Shown: positions 11,139 to 22,200 of the stretch, piece after piece
Position numbering within the stretch: position 1 is the stretch's first letter
Layout of the letters: the number at the start of each line of letters is the position of its first letter
DNA from: Phragmites australis
Taxonomy: Eukaryota > Streptophyta > Magnoliopsida > Poales > Poaceae
NCBI RefSeq assembly: GCF_958298935.1
Contig: NC_084930.1
Coordinates: 23,968,001 to 24,032,000, forward strand
Length of the DNA stretch: 64,000 nt
Direction of reading: 5' to 3'
Position numbers and translations under genes: made by a program
The notes under the pieces: generated by a model
What the model was told of the DNA's origin: nothing
The model's database searches: none
What the model saw: the letters and a program-made list of their open reading frames with translations, nothing else

Positions 11139-14100
11139 TGTCACACCCAGTTTTAACGGACAAAACTAGATACGGCTTATGTGTTCCTAGGATGTTCAAT
11201 ACACATAACGATGCCACAGGTGAAGTAACAAAAGCAATTCTTTTTTAGAATAAACGTAAAACTCCTATAGAAATTGACATATATTGTCTTCTATGAAGAT
11301 ATTTGCAGCGGAACAGAAGCACTGGTGCCCAACAACACCGCAGGAAACCGATTGGGGTACACACACCTAGAACGTCATAACCTCGTCTTGATAGTCTTCA
11401 ACATCTTCACTCACTGAGTAGCACCACACATGTCACATGGCATAGAGAAAATACCAAGTGTGAGCACATGACGTGCTCAGCAAGTGTGAGAAAGATAATG
11501 ACATGTAGACTTACAATAAGAATAGGCTAACACATGGTATATTTGCATAAGTGCGAGTAAAGAATACAATAATATAATTCAAAAGTATTAAGCAGTTGTT
11601 AAGTAAATATACCCCAACAACGAGATAACAAACCAGCCAAGGTTAACCATCCCATAAACCATAACCAACTAGTACCCCTGTATTATACCATAACCATGTA
11701 GTCAAGTGAGGATCCAAGTCTCCCATAACCGAGGGCATGACTGTTATAATAGTTTTACACTCTGTAGAGGTTGTCCAACTTTTAGCCACGAGTCGTGATA
11801 TCCATGTTGTTGTGTTAGCTAGACATTTACACAAGGCAGTAGTGTGCTGCCAAGATATCAATATGAAGCATTGTCCATCAATTAGGTCCTGGTACCCCAA
11901 CAAATGCCAGCCAGGTATCCAATTGATATGATAAGCTTTACCCATATCGGCCTCGTGTTTGAATAGTATTTCTTGGGTTGTCACTCCTCGAACCGGTCCT
12001 TATATGTGACACTTGGGCAAAGACTATCCAACTGGGAAATAATCAATGTTGATGAAACCTAGGTCTTGAAGTCCCTCGAACTATTTCAGAACACTATCAA
12101 CTAATCACAGGAACTATCGACAAACAACACAAAGTAAACACTAAGAACAACATACCAAATATCATTAAAACACTTTAAAAACACTATGGTTGGATATGTA
12201 TGATTTTAGAAACATTTAGATGCAAGGATTGTCTAAATCGGAGTGAAGGTGAAAGAGAATGGGCTTTCAGAAGATGGATTAGGCTAAAAAGGAAAAACTA
12301 GTTTACTGGAGTTATATTCCTACAGGAAAAGAGTTTATTGTGCAATCATTGCACTAGGCTTGACAACGTCATTATGCATGGTTCAAGAAGTATAAGGCTG
12401 AATAGACTAAGGAGGACGATGTGGTGCTGACTTGGCATGTTATGCAAGCATCAACTTGGATTAAAGAAGAGGTATGCTAAGGTCCAGTCTCGACCACCCA
12501 TGATCAAATGGCCAGGGTTACGCTTCTAGGTTAAGGATACTACCAGTAAGTCTGGATAGCTACGGCGGCTTGGGACTCGTCAAAGACAGCGATCAGACGC
12601 ATGGCCATTAACATCGACATTGGGTTTCTGTGGCATTTCAGCGAAATGAAGGATACATGGTGTAAAATGCAGAAAAGCTAACTCAAAGGCATGATCGGTT
12701 TTAGAGGGGGTCATCCAAGGTAGCGGCAAAATAGAGACGACTGCTACCAAGTTTGATGGTGACTACAAACAGATGCAGCAACAATGACGCTCGCGTTCCT
12801 GTAGATTGGATATGAGTATTGAGAACCATCTAAATAGAGATGTTCATATTTCCTGGAAACAAAATGCTATAGCATGGTTTGGGTAGATCTTCCCCTGAGA
12901 GGAAGAATGATCAACATAGATGAGACGGGTGATGGCTGTGACATGCTGCGGTGAGCAACCACGTTCCGGTAGTGTCTCTCGTCAAATGGCAAAGGAATTC
13001 TAGGGTCAAGTAGAAGACTCTATGGGACACGCTGTGACGCTAATGTCACATCCATATAGCTTCTGGATTGACAGAGAACGCGATTGCAAATCTGGTGCGC
13101 GTGCAAAACACGTCCAGCTTGGGGAAATGGGCACGGTGATCGCGTTCCCGGGGGCGTCGGTGCTCTAATAGCTGATCTAGTTGGAGAGGGGATGGGACAC
13201 GTCCTGGGGCATGAGCTGGAAAAAGGGTATGGTGATTAGACCTATGGTCGGTCGGGAACGTCGATGCCAATTGGCAATGGAGCGGCTGTCCACGACGGTG
13301 ACAACCATGACTGCGTAGATCAGTCTTTGGCCAGGGCTAGAGCTTGGCTAGGGACTTAGTATAATGGTAAAATAGTACTAAGGGTGGAGATGAAAGGGTC
13401 CTACCTTGCTTCTATAGTCGAGGAAAGATGATTCACGGAGACGATGACGTAGCGCATCACGGGTGGCGGCAGCGGCTCCAGTGAACGACGGCACATGGAC
13501 AGGGTAGCAGTGGTGTCTAGGGCTTGGAGGTGTGGAATAGGGGTAGGAGAGGGCGTGCAACACCTATTTATAGGGCTAGGAGTGGCTGGTTGAGGTGGAG
13601 TCCAAGCCGAACACGAATCAGGTTCGAGTTATAGTCGGTTAGGATTTCCTTTTTTTAGCTCTCTATTTTGAGGATGATATCTCCACCGTTCGGACTCGCA
13701 ATTAGATGTTTCTGGACTCTAAATTGTATTACTTGAAAAGATCTACAACTTTGGTATTCATTGAAACTTCTGACAACGCCATATTGATTTTCAAAAATGC
13801 ATCTCAAGATGAACTATTTGAACTCAGACTTATCTGCGCAGTACTGATTTCGGGGGCCATAACTCCTAGCTCCATTGTCCAAAAGGTTACTTACATAGGT
13901 TCAAATCGAAGCTCCCGACGAGACTTACAACTTTGGTATTGTCAAGATTTGCATTTGATGCCGTATTGAACTCTAAAATCATGTGGGAAGAAGAGGATAT
14001 CTAGGACTTCACGAATATTTACAGATTTCGTTCATCCTTTTTGTTGGGCCTTTTAGAAGACTTGGCTAAGAGTTTGGACTTGAACAAGATTGAGCCCAAG

Positions 14101-14500
14101 GACACTTTAGGTATATCTAGGGTTTAGAAAAGAAACTTTTGCAGAGAAATTTGAATTGAATTAGAGAAGGATTAGATATGATTAATGATTGAATAGATGA
14201 TGAATTCAAGAATTTTAAATTCCAACCATTAAGACCCTTAACTTATTCACTATTGAGTTTTACAAAAATCTTTTTGAATCAATTTTAACTCAAAACACCA
14301 AAGAGAAAGAAAGAGAAAAAGAACTCTAATGTATTTACCTGGCTCCTAATAAAACTCGGCACGCAATGCACACAAAATAATAATCTATTTTGATTGATTG
14401 ATTAAGAAAATAGGTTTTAAACCTATTCTACTGGCGAGGCTATTTTATAATCTTGGAAAATTTTAAAAAGTTGTAAATTCTGGAAATCAGAGTGTTACTA
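11139..14500 (-). repeat. 3' LTR of giant-LTR element (3,362 bp)
   Basis: Starts TGTCACACCCAGTTTTAAC and ends ...AATCAGAGTGTTACTA on plus, the outer base of the inner end being mutated. It is about 445 bp shorter than its partner. The missing part corresponds to about 17,806-18,248 of the right LTR. The solo LTR has the sequence, so this copy suffered the deletion. TATA box on minus at 13,565-13,572. Confidence 0.88.
13565..13572 (-). promoter_or_regulatory. TATA box in 3' LTR of giant-LTR element
   Basis: TATAAATA on minus (CCTATTTATAGGG on plus), at the position conserved in all three LTR copies. Confidence 0.6.
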
Positions 14501-14505
14501 ATCTA

Positions 14506-14520
14506 CCCCCCCCCCCCCCC
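14506..14520 (-). promoter_or_regulatory. Polypurine tract of giant-LTR element (poly-G)
   Basis: Fifteen consecutive C on plus (G on minus), immediately upstream of the 3' LTR in element orientation. This is where the primer for plus-strand DNA synthesis lies. A pure G run is unusual, as most plant tracts mix A and G. A homopolymer of this length could also be an assembly error in its exact count. Confidence 0.55.
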
Positions 14521-15535
14521 TTAATGGAATCTCGCCCTCGAGATTTGGGCAAATCGGATATGAGATAAGGGATCTTGATCTTCAAGTTTTCTTCTCGCTT
14601 TCCAAATTGCCTTTTCTTCTCAGTGTTAACCTCATTGCCCTGACATACTCTTCTCACTTTGCTTTTGATGGCTTCCGCAACTGTCTCAACAAATCTTGAT
14701 TGATTACCCTGAGTATGTTGGATTTTCTTGAATATTCTATTCCTGATATCTTCAACGGTTGTAGTTGTCTCTGATGTACGATTCTAACTTTTTTGACATA
14801 TGTCACATAGGACCATATAGTTTGCTACACCACTCTTGTTTCCATTCTACCAATAACAATCCATGAGATCATGATACATCTTAGTGCTTTCTGATTCCTG
14901 AAAATTCCGTAGCTTTAGCACTCCTGATAAGTTTCCTTTATTTTTTTTAATGATCTTCTCATCTGTTGATTGACCTTGGCGGACCTTGTTATCCTTGAAG
15001 ATATAGTAAGGCATATCCTAATTCTGAGGAAAGAGTACTGGTTCTTAGCAATCACTTCTGTGGTCGGAGTGCAGCTTCTAGGTATTGTCCTTCCTTTAGC
15101 ACACTTTATTACTGCACCTTTGCTGACTAATCGTTTCCAATATATGTCTTTAGGTTCCAGAACCAAGAGATTAGCAAGGAAGACTACCCCCCCTTAAAAA
15201 GGAGCGGACTTCTCTGACTTACATTTCCAGTTCTTGAGATGTAGACAAACTAGTGATAAAACAGAGAAATATTAACAACTCTTGGGTCGAACGAGGGGAA
15301 ACAAAACTTTCATTCAAGTCTCAAACAGATTGTACATAAGCAAGCTGGTTTGGTGATAATTCATACAAAGAGATGTCATAAGGAGATTCCAACATTGGGT
15401 CCATATTGTCACAAGGTTGCATTTGACATGTAGTATATCACTCTCAACTTCTTGGTGCCTACTGAGCTTCTTTAGGCATCATGTGATCCTGCTGAACTTG
15501 GCTGTCCTGGGTTGTAGCTTGGAAATCATGATGGT
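14521..15535. other. Interior of giant-LTR element without recognisable gene
   Basis: About 1 kb between the gag remnant and the 3' LTR. Short overlapping frames on both strands (for example 14,915-15,197) show no domain I know. Confidence 0.5.
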
Positions 15536-15539
15536 CTAA

Positions 15540-16245
15540 ATGCTGAACTGAGGTCTTAATTTGGGGTTGATGGTTGATCCAGTTCCGGTTGGGAAACTTC
15601 TTGGGACATCTTTTTGACATAATGTCCTTCTTCTCCATAGTGTAAACTCGCTTCCTTCTTTGTAGTAGAACCTTGGGGTTTGTTTTTGCCCAAATTCAGA
15701 ATTGCTTTGCGTCCGGGTGTTCTGAATGGGCATATTATTTCCATCATGTTCTTGGGGTTGAGACTGAGTAGGCTTCAGAGTGGTGAGGTTGGCCCATTTT
15801 GGATATCTCTTGGGGCAATATCTCACAAAGTGTCATCTTTCTCCGCAATAGTAACATCCCTTGCCTGAGGAGGGAGTAAATGAACTATTCCTAGCTTGAG
15901 GAGTGGCAGGCAGAGTAGAATGAGGTGTTTGATTCTCTGAATACTAAACAAGTGCTTGCGGTTGAGGTCTGTATTGATTGTTGGAATGGAACATAGGACC
16001 TTGCTGAGGTGCTTGAGTTGACACATGGGGACGTGCGTTGCTTCCCTGTTCCTAGAACGACATCTTCCTCTTCTTCATGTCATCCTGCTGACTATGCTCA
16101 TCTCCTACACTCAGAGCTTTAGTTATCTGTAGTAGTCCTTCCAGACTCTGAGCCATGCTTTGAAAGATCTGAGTTAATGTTGCAAGAGTTGTTCCTTCTT
16201 GAACTATGGTGGCACTTGCTGGTTGTTGCCATTGTTTTTAGGGTT
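15540..16245 (-). pseudogene. gag: Gag remnant with CCHC zinc knuckle in giant-LTR element
   Basis: On minus, a near-continuous frame runs from about 16,240 (WQQPASATIVQEGTTLATL, then a leucine-rich helix) through a glutamine/proline-rich linker to GKGCYYCGER, one stop, then HFVRYCPKRYPKW at about 15,800-15,855. The spacing CX2CX4HX4C is a retroviral-type zinc knuckle. A second, degraded copy (SLHYGEEGHYVKK) follows near 15,640. These are nucleocapsid features that bind RNA. The N-terminal capsid part upstream (16,245-16,890) is not clear. At least two in-frame stops. No pol follows. Confidence 0.7.
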
Positions 16246-16894
16246 GGTATCCTTACCAAACTAGCCTTTCTCTGGATTCACCACCTGATCAGGATTGAGG
16301 TGGAAGGTTGGGGCAAGAAGAAAAAGGACTAGAAAGAGAAAACCCAACTATACTATTAACTATAGAGATATATAAGGAATGCCGTTGTTACCAGATGCTA
16401 AAGTATCCCACAACCCATACTAGCACTCAAACAGAAAATAAAAATCAGACAAGGCACACAACACAAGCACACACTAGTAATATCGCTCTAACGTTTCCGA
16501 AGATTAGGGAAAATCCTCCTATAACTCGAAGAACTAAAACTGAAAGTAGCACAGAGGTAGATCTTCATGCCTTCAGTGTTGTAGTAGATCATTCTTCCTT
16601 ATAGTGAAGGGTCTTCAACTTCATCATCGGAATCTTCATACGAGGTAGAAACATCAAGTGAAATCTTCAAGAGCATCCTTCTCGATCGTAGAAACTGGGA
16701 TGGTTCAACAATTAAAATTTTGAAAGGGGGAGTGTTGGAAATTCAGTTTGCTCAATAGATTGGAGTAGGTAAGTAGAGAGAGAAGCTGAGGGGTTAGAAT
16801 AGCACGTGATGGGTTTTTCAAAATAGACTTTTAAAATATGACCTTATGGCACGATCATTCTATCTAGGCTTGCGTCTAACGGTCTGTATGGATG

Positions 16895-16902
16895 TGATAC
16901 CA
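16895..16902 (-). promoter_or_regulatory. Primer binding site of giant-LTR element (iMet tRNA type)
   Basis: Minus strand reads TGGTATCACATCC four bases after the LTR end, matching the start of the common plant initiator-methionine tRNA PBS (TGGTATCAGAGCC) with changes after the eighth base. It fixes the element's orientation as minus. Confidence 0.75.
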
Positions 16903-17841
16903 CCTCTATCATACCCAATTTTAACGGACAAAACCAGATACGGCTTATGTGTGCTCATGAATTTCAACACACATAAGGACGTCATAGGTGAAGTAATGAA
17001 AGCAATACTTTTATAGAATAAACATTAAACTCTTGCAGCAATTGACATATATTGTCTTCTATAAAGATATCTGTAGCGAAACAGAAGCATTGGTGCCCAA
17101 CAACATTGCAGGCAACTGACTGGGGGACACGCGCCTAGAACATTACAACCTCGTCTTGATAGTCTTCAACATCTTCACTCACTGAGAAGCACCACACATG
17201 TCGTATGGCATAGGGAAAATAGCAAGTGTGAGCACATGACGCGCTCAGCAAGTGTGGGAAAGATAATGATATGTACGCTTACAATAAGAATAGGCTAACA
17301 CATGGTATATTTGTGTAAGTGCGAGTAAACAAAATAGTAATGTAATTCAAAAGCATTAAGCAGTTGTTAAGTGAATATACCCCAACAACCCAATAACAAA
17401 CCATCCAAGGTTAACCATCCTATAAACCATAACCAACTAGTACCCCTGTATTATACCATAAGCATGTAATTAAGTGAGGATCCAAGTCTCCCATAACCAA
17501 GGGCACGGCTATTATAACAGTTTTATACTCTGTAGAGGTTGTCCAACTTTTAGCCACAAGTCATGATATCCATGTTGCTGTGTTAGCTAGACACTTAACA
17601 CACGCCCGTGGTGTGCCGCCAGGAGATCAGTATGAAACATTTTCCATCAATTACGTCTTGGTACCCCAACGAATGCTAGCCAGGTGTTTAATTGATATGC
17701 TAAGCCTTACCCATATCGACCTCGTGTTTGAACGGTATTTCTTGGGATGTCACTCCTGGAACCGGTCCTTATATGTGACACATGGGCAAAGACTATCCAA
17801 CAGGAAAATAGCCAACAAAACTTAACACCTTTTTTTGGAAC

Positions 17842-17985
17842 GTATCCACAAGCCCACCACATGAACCACCATTATCAAACCAATAGGGAAATAACCAAAA
17901 ACATTCTTGGAATGTATCCACAAGCCCACCACATGAACCACCATTATCAAACCAACTATTTGCCCAAGTCCTAGGGTTCCATGTT
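17842..17985. repeat. 72-bp tandem duplication inside the 5' LTR
   Basis: The block beginning GTATCCACAAGCCCACCAC occurs at 17,842 and again at 17,914, nearly identical. The partner LTR lacks this region altogether through its deletion. Confidence 0.85.
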
Positions 17986-19777
17986 ACTAACAAGTTCGTC
18001 ATCTCCATTAAATATATCCACTAAACATGTACATGACACTTCACAACATCCCAAAAGCATGGCTAAGAAAATCTTCCCAAGAGACTCATATCAACTACCT
18101 CTTAGGCTTTAAGGAATGTAAAGGAAGAATTAGGTAAACCCTAACATATGCGACTACCCATCAAGCTGATAGACATTGCATGTAATTTTGTAAAATAAAA
18201 CATTTAAAACATAGGTTCAAGATGATCAAGGACACTTGCCTTTACCCAATGTTGCTAAGTGTTGACAAAACCTTGGTCTTGAAGTCCCTCAAACTATTCC
18301 GAAATGCTATCAACTAATCACAGGAACTACCGACAAACAACACCAAGCAAACACTAAGAACAACATACCAAATATCATCAAAACACTTTAAAAACACTAT
18401 GGTTGGATAGGTATTATTTTAGACACATTTAGATGCAAGAATCGTCTAAATCAGAGTTAAGGTGAAAGAGAATGGGCTTTCGGAAGATGGATTAGGCTGA
18501 AAAGGAAAAACTAGTTTACTGGAGTTATATTCCTATAGGAAAAGAGTTTATTGTGCAATCATTGCGCTAGGCTTGACAACGTCATTATACATGATTCAAG
18601 AAGTATAGGCCTAACTAGACTAAGGAGGACGATGTGGTGCTGACTTGGCATGTAATGCAAGTTTCAACTTGGATTAAAGAAGAGGTACGGTGAGGTCCAG
18701 TCTCGACCACCCATGACCAAATGGCTGGGGTTACACTTCTAGGTTAAGGATACTACCAGTAATTCTGCATAGCGGCGGCAGCTCGGGTTTTGTCGAAGAC
18801 AGCGATCGAACGCGTAGCCACTGACATTGACATTGGGTTTCTGTGGCATTTCTGGAAAATGAAGGATATATGGTGTAAAATGAAGAAAGGCTAACTCAAA
18901 GGCATGATCAGTTTTGGGAGGGATAGTCCAATGTAGCGATAAAATTGAGACATCTGCTACTAGGTTTGGTGCTGACTGCTAATAGATGCAGCAACAAAGA
19001 CGCTCGTGTTCCTGTAGATTGGCTATGAGTTTTGAGAAACCATCTAAATAGAGACATTCATATTTTTTTTTGGAAACAAAATGCTATAGCACGGGTTTGG
19101 GCAGATCTTCCCCTAAGAGGAAGAACGATCAGCAGAGATGAGATAGGTGATGGCTGTGACATGCTGTGGTGGGCAACCACATTCCGGTCGTGTTGCTCCT
19201 CAAATGGCAAAGGGATTCTAGGGTCAAGTAGAAGACTCTATGGGACACACTGTGACTCTAATGGCACATCCATACAGCTTCTGGATTAATAGGGAACGCG
19301 AATGCAAATCTGGTGCGCGTGCAAATCGCATCCAGACTAGGGCAGCAGGCACGATGATAGCATTCCCGGGGGCGTCGGTGCTCTAATAGCTGATCTAGTT
19401 AGAGAGTGAGTGGGACATGTCCTGGGGCACGAGCTGGACAAAGGGTATGGTGATTCGACCTATGGTTGGCCGGGAACGTCGATGCCAATTGGCAATGGTG
19501 TTGCTGTTCGCGATGGTGACAACCATAACTGCGTAGATCGGTCTTTGGCCAGGGCTAGGGCTTGGCTAGAGACTTAGTATGATGGTAAAACAATACTAAG
19601 GGAGGAGAAGAAAGGGTCCTCACCTTGCTTTGATGGTCGAGGAAAGTGGATTCGTAGCGACAACGATGTAGCGCATCATTGGTGGTGGCTCTTGCGAACG
19701 GCGGCACATGGACAGGACAACAGCGGTGTCTATGTCTTGGGGGCATGGAATAGGGGTCGGAGAGGGCATGTAACTCC

Positions 19778-19785
19778 TATTTATA
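19778..19785 (-). promoter_or_regulatory. TATA box in 5' LTR of giant-LTR element
   Basis: TATAAATA on minus, the copy positioned to drive the element. The splice-donor-like AAG-GTGAGG follows about 155 nt downstream near 19,623. Confidence 0.65.
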
Positions 19786-20718
19786 GGGCTAGGGGCGGCT
19801 GGTTGAGGTGCAGTCCAAGCTGAACACGAATCGGGTTCAAGTTCGAGTCGGTTAGGATTTTCTTTTTCGTAGCTCTCTATTCCGAGGGTTATATCTCCAA
19901 TGTCCGTACTTCAAATTGAACATTTCTGGACTCTAAATTGTAGTACTCAAAAAGATCTACAACGTTGTTATTCATAGAAACATCTAAAAAAGCAATCTTG
20001 ATTTTCAAAAATGCACCACAAGATAAACTGTTTGAACTCAGACTTATCTACGCAGCAGTGATTTTGGGGGCCATAACTCCTAGCTCCATTATCCAAAAGG
20101 GCAGTTCCATAGGTTCAAATCAAAACTCTCGACGAGGTCTATAACTCTTGTATTGTCAAGATTTGCATTTGAGACCGTATTGAACTATAAAACCGCGTGG
20201 GAATAAGAGGATATCCATGAGTCTGTGAATATTTATAGATTTTGCAAATCCTTTTTGTTGGGCCTTTTAGAAGACTTGGCTAAGAGTTTGGACTCGAGCA
20301 AGATTGAGCCCAATGATATTTTAGGTATATCTAGGGTTTAGAAAAGAAATTTTGCAGAGAAAATTTTGAATTGAACTAGAGAAGGATTAGATATGATTAA
20401 TGATTAAATAGATGATGAATTCAAGAATTTTCAATTCCAACATTAAGATCCTTAACTTATTCACTATTGTGTTTTACAAAAAAACTTTTTGAATGCTTTT
20501 TAACTTGAAACACCAAAGAGAAAGAAAGAGAAAAAGAACTCTAATGCATTTTCCTAGCTCCTAACAAAACTTAGCATGCAGTGTACACAAAATAATAACC
20601 TATTTTTATTGATTGATTAAGAAAATAGGTTTTAAATCTATTCTACTGGCGAAGCTATTCAATAATCTTGGAAATTTTAAAAAGTTGTAAATTCAAAAAA
20701 TCAGGGTATTACAGTGGT

Positions 20719-20845
20719 CGTGTGGATCTTCGTATATGCGTGGATAGGGAGTCGGCTGCCTGTGCTATGGCCTTGGTGATCTTCTTTTAAATGGCATCCT
20801 ACCTCTCTAGTATTTCTATGTTCAGAATCCCCATGGACGACACGC
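20719..20845 (-). other. Element 1 leader and PBS-like site
   Basis: Continuation of element 1 beyond the giant-LTR insertion. Next to the LTR, minus reads GCGTGTCGTCCATGGGGATT (20,826-20,845), comparable to GCACGCCATCCGTAGGA after the LTR of element 2. Both resemble the TGGCGCCGTCTGTGGGGA type of PBS used by many plant Tat elements. Confidence 0.5.
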
Positions 20846-21170
20846 TGTTGACAGAAGAGAAGATGTCTTCCACAAACAAAGTATGGTGAGAGTCTCTTCT
20901 AGAGGGGAGACTCAAGCTTGGAGAAGAAGTAGAGAGGAGGGAGAATAAAAAATGTATTGATAGTAAAAAAGATTGGTCCTCTGGCCTGGTGGCCATGGGT
21001 GTGTATTTATAGTGCTGTTCAATGTGTGAATAATGTGCAAGCATACCCTTACATAGATAGCAATACAAACTATCACTATACCACAGGGACCTAGGATCGG
21101 TTGAATCGCATAGCATGGGTCTAGGTAGGATGCATTTACCCCTAATCAGAAGATATTATCTACTATGGCA
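20846..21170 (-). repeat. 5' LTR of element 1
   Basis: Plus strand starts TGTTGACAGAAG (LTR end ...CAACA on minus) and ends ...ACTATGGCA, about 325 bp. It contains CTATAAATAC on minus at about 21,003-21,012, a good TATA box. The outer boundary is uncertain because gypsy-2 sequence begins a few bases further on and no second LTR is available. Confidence 0.55.
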
Positions 21171-21174
21171 ATAC

Positions 21175-22200
21175 TGATGTGTCTTTGCCCGATCTTCTGG
21201 AAGGTAATATGATAAGTCGATTGGTGGAGCTTCCACGTTGATGATCCAAAGGCTCCAAACAAAACAGATCGAGAACCCTTGCAACCATGACACCATTACT
21301 CCGTGGTTATCAACCGTGCCAAGACGCGGTTGACCTTGCTAAGAAGGCTTTTTCTGCAAGCGAATTGAGAACACAAGCAAGAATAGGTAGATGCAATCTG
21401 AATATTGCTAATTACCAATTAAGTACTTGAGTTGGGGTTCAACAAACTGATAAATGACGAAACTGTCTAAAACAGAATAATCAAAGCTAAACCCAAGCCT
21501 AGACTATGATAGCAACTGTGTATATATAGGAGGGACGTGAGGATGTCGACCTAGGATTGTGCAGCCATGGAAAGAGGCATGCACAACCTGGACTCCGACC
21601 CCGACACAATTACAAGACCTAACAAGATCCAAAACGGTGATACATCACCTTATTTCTTTGACTCTGACTAAACTATAAAGAATATTTGGTTGAGCTCATA
21701 TCCATTGGAAAAGGCTCATCGTAAGCTTTCCAGAATGTCCAAGATTGCCTGAAACGGACTTCATAGGAGAGAGTTATGCCCGTTTTACTGACGTGCTATC
21801 CTGCAACTCAACCACAACCACGACTTCGACAACGACTAGAGCTCAGCCTCGAGTCCGAGTAAACTTGACCGTAAGGGGTGATGTCCAGGTAAGGTTGTGG
21901 CGCTTCTCCCATGTTCCTAAGCAATAAAACATCACAAAAAATTTAGTAGTAACCCATCTAAGGAAGCATGAATAGCGAGAAATGAGTTTACCTGGTGGTC
22001 TAATTGTTGTGCATGTGCTCTTGTAATTGGATCTTGTATGATTTGAGGAATATTAATAGTATTCATTGTATCTAAAGGAACCATGGGCTCATCAAATACA
22101 ATAGTGCAAGTGGCTCTAAGGGTGTGGTACTCAGTCGATCGCTCATTGCGGTGCCACAATGCAAGCCTTGAGAGACAATCGACCGAATATAGCAAAGAAT
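21175..22200 (-). mobile_element. Truncated 3' end of gypsy-2: LTR and integrase tail
   Basis: From TGATGTGTCTTTGCCCGATC the sequence matches 48,367 onward almost base for base, including CTATATATACAC on minus near 21,525, the region after it, and the integrase tail (DEPMVPLDTMNTINIPQIIQ at about 22,020-22,085 versus DEPMAPSYIINTINIPQIIQ at 49,220-49,270). Similarity fades by about 22,100-22,200. It is a 3' fragment only; the rest of the element is absent here. Confidence 0.8.

Larger units (their letters stand above)
11139..20713 (-). mobile_element. Giant-LTR, gag-only (LARD-like) retrotransposon
   Basis: Two direct-repeat LTRs (11,139-14,500 and 16,907-20,713) flank a 2.4-kb interior and the whole is bounded by a perfect 5-bp TSD GTGGT (11,134-11,138 and 20,714-20,718). 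Orientation is minus: an iMet-type PBS lies next to the right LTR and a 15-G polypurine tract (C-run on plus) next to the left one. The interior has a decayed gag with a zinc knuckle and no protease, RT or integrase, so it would need proteins in trans. The layout fits the large retrotransposon derivative (LARD) class. LTRs make up about 75% of its length. Confidence 0.88.
16907..20713 (-). repeat. 5' LTR of giant-LTR element (3,807 bp)
   Basis: Direct repeat of 11,139-14,500. Its plus-strand ends are TATCATACCC and GGGTATTACA. The outer TG of TGTCACACCC has become TA at the inner end, as expected from decay of methylated cytosines. It keeps the segment missing from its partner and contains a 72-bp tandem duplication (17,842-17,985). 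Confidence 0.88.
1..21170 (-). mobile_element. Tat-type Ty3/gypsy retrotransposon (element 1), nested, 3' end outside window
   Basis: Reading the minus strand from right to left there is a 5' LTR (20,846-21,170), a PBS-like site, gag, protease, RT, RNase H, integrase, a repeat-rich 3' UTR and the tail of an ORF on the opposite strand. That order, with a second RNase H-type domain and an antisense ORF before the 3' LTR, is typical of plant Tat/Retand elements. The body is interrupted by two insertions of one giant-LTR family (4,704-8,727 and 11,139-20,713). Without them and one TSD copy each, gag and pol are collinear. The 3' LTR lies left of the window. Coding frames carry many stops and shifts, so the copy is dead. 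Confidence 0.85.
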
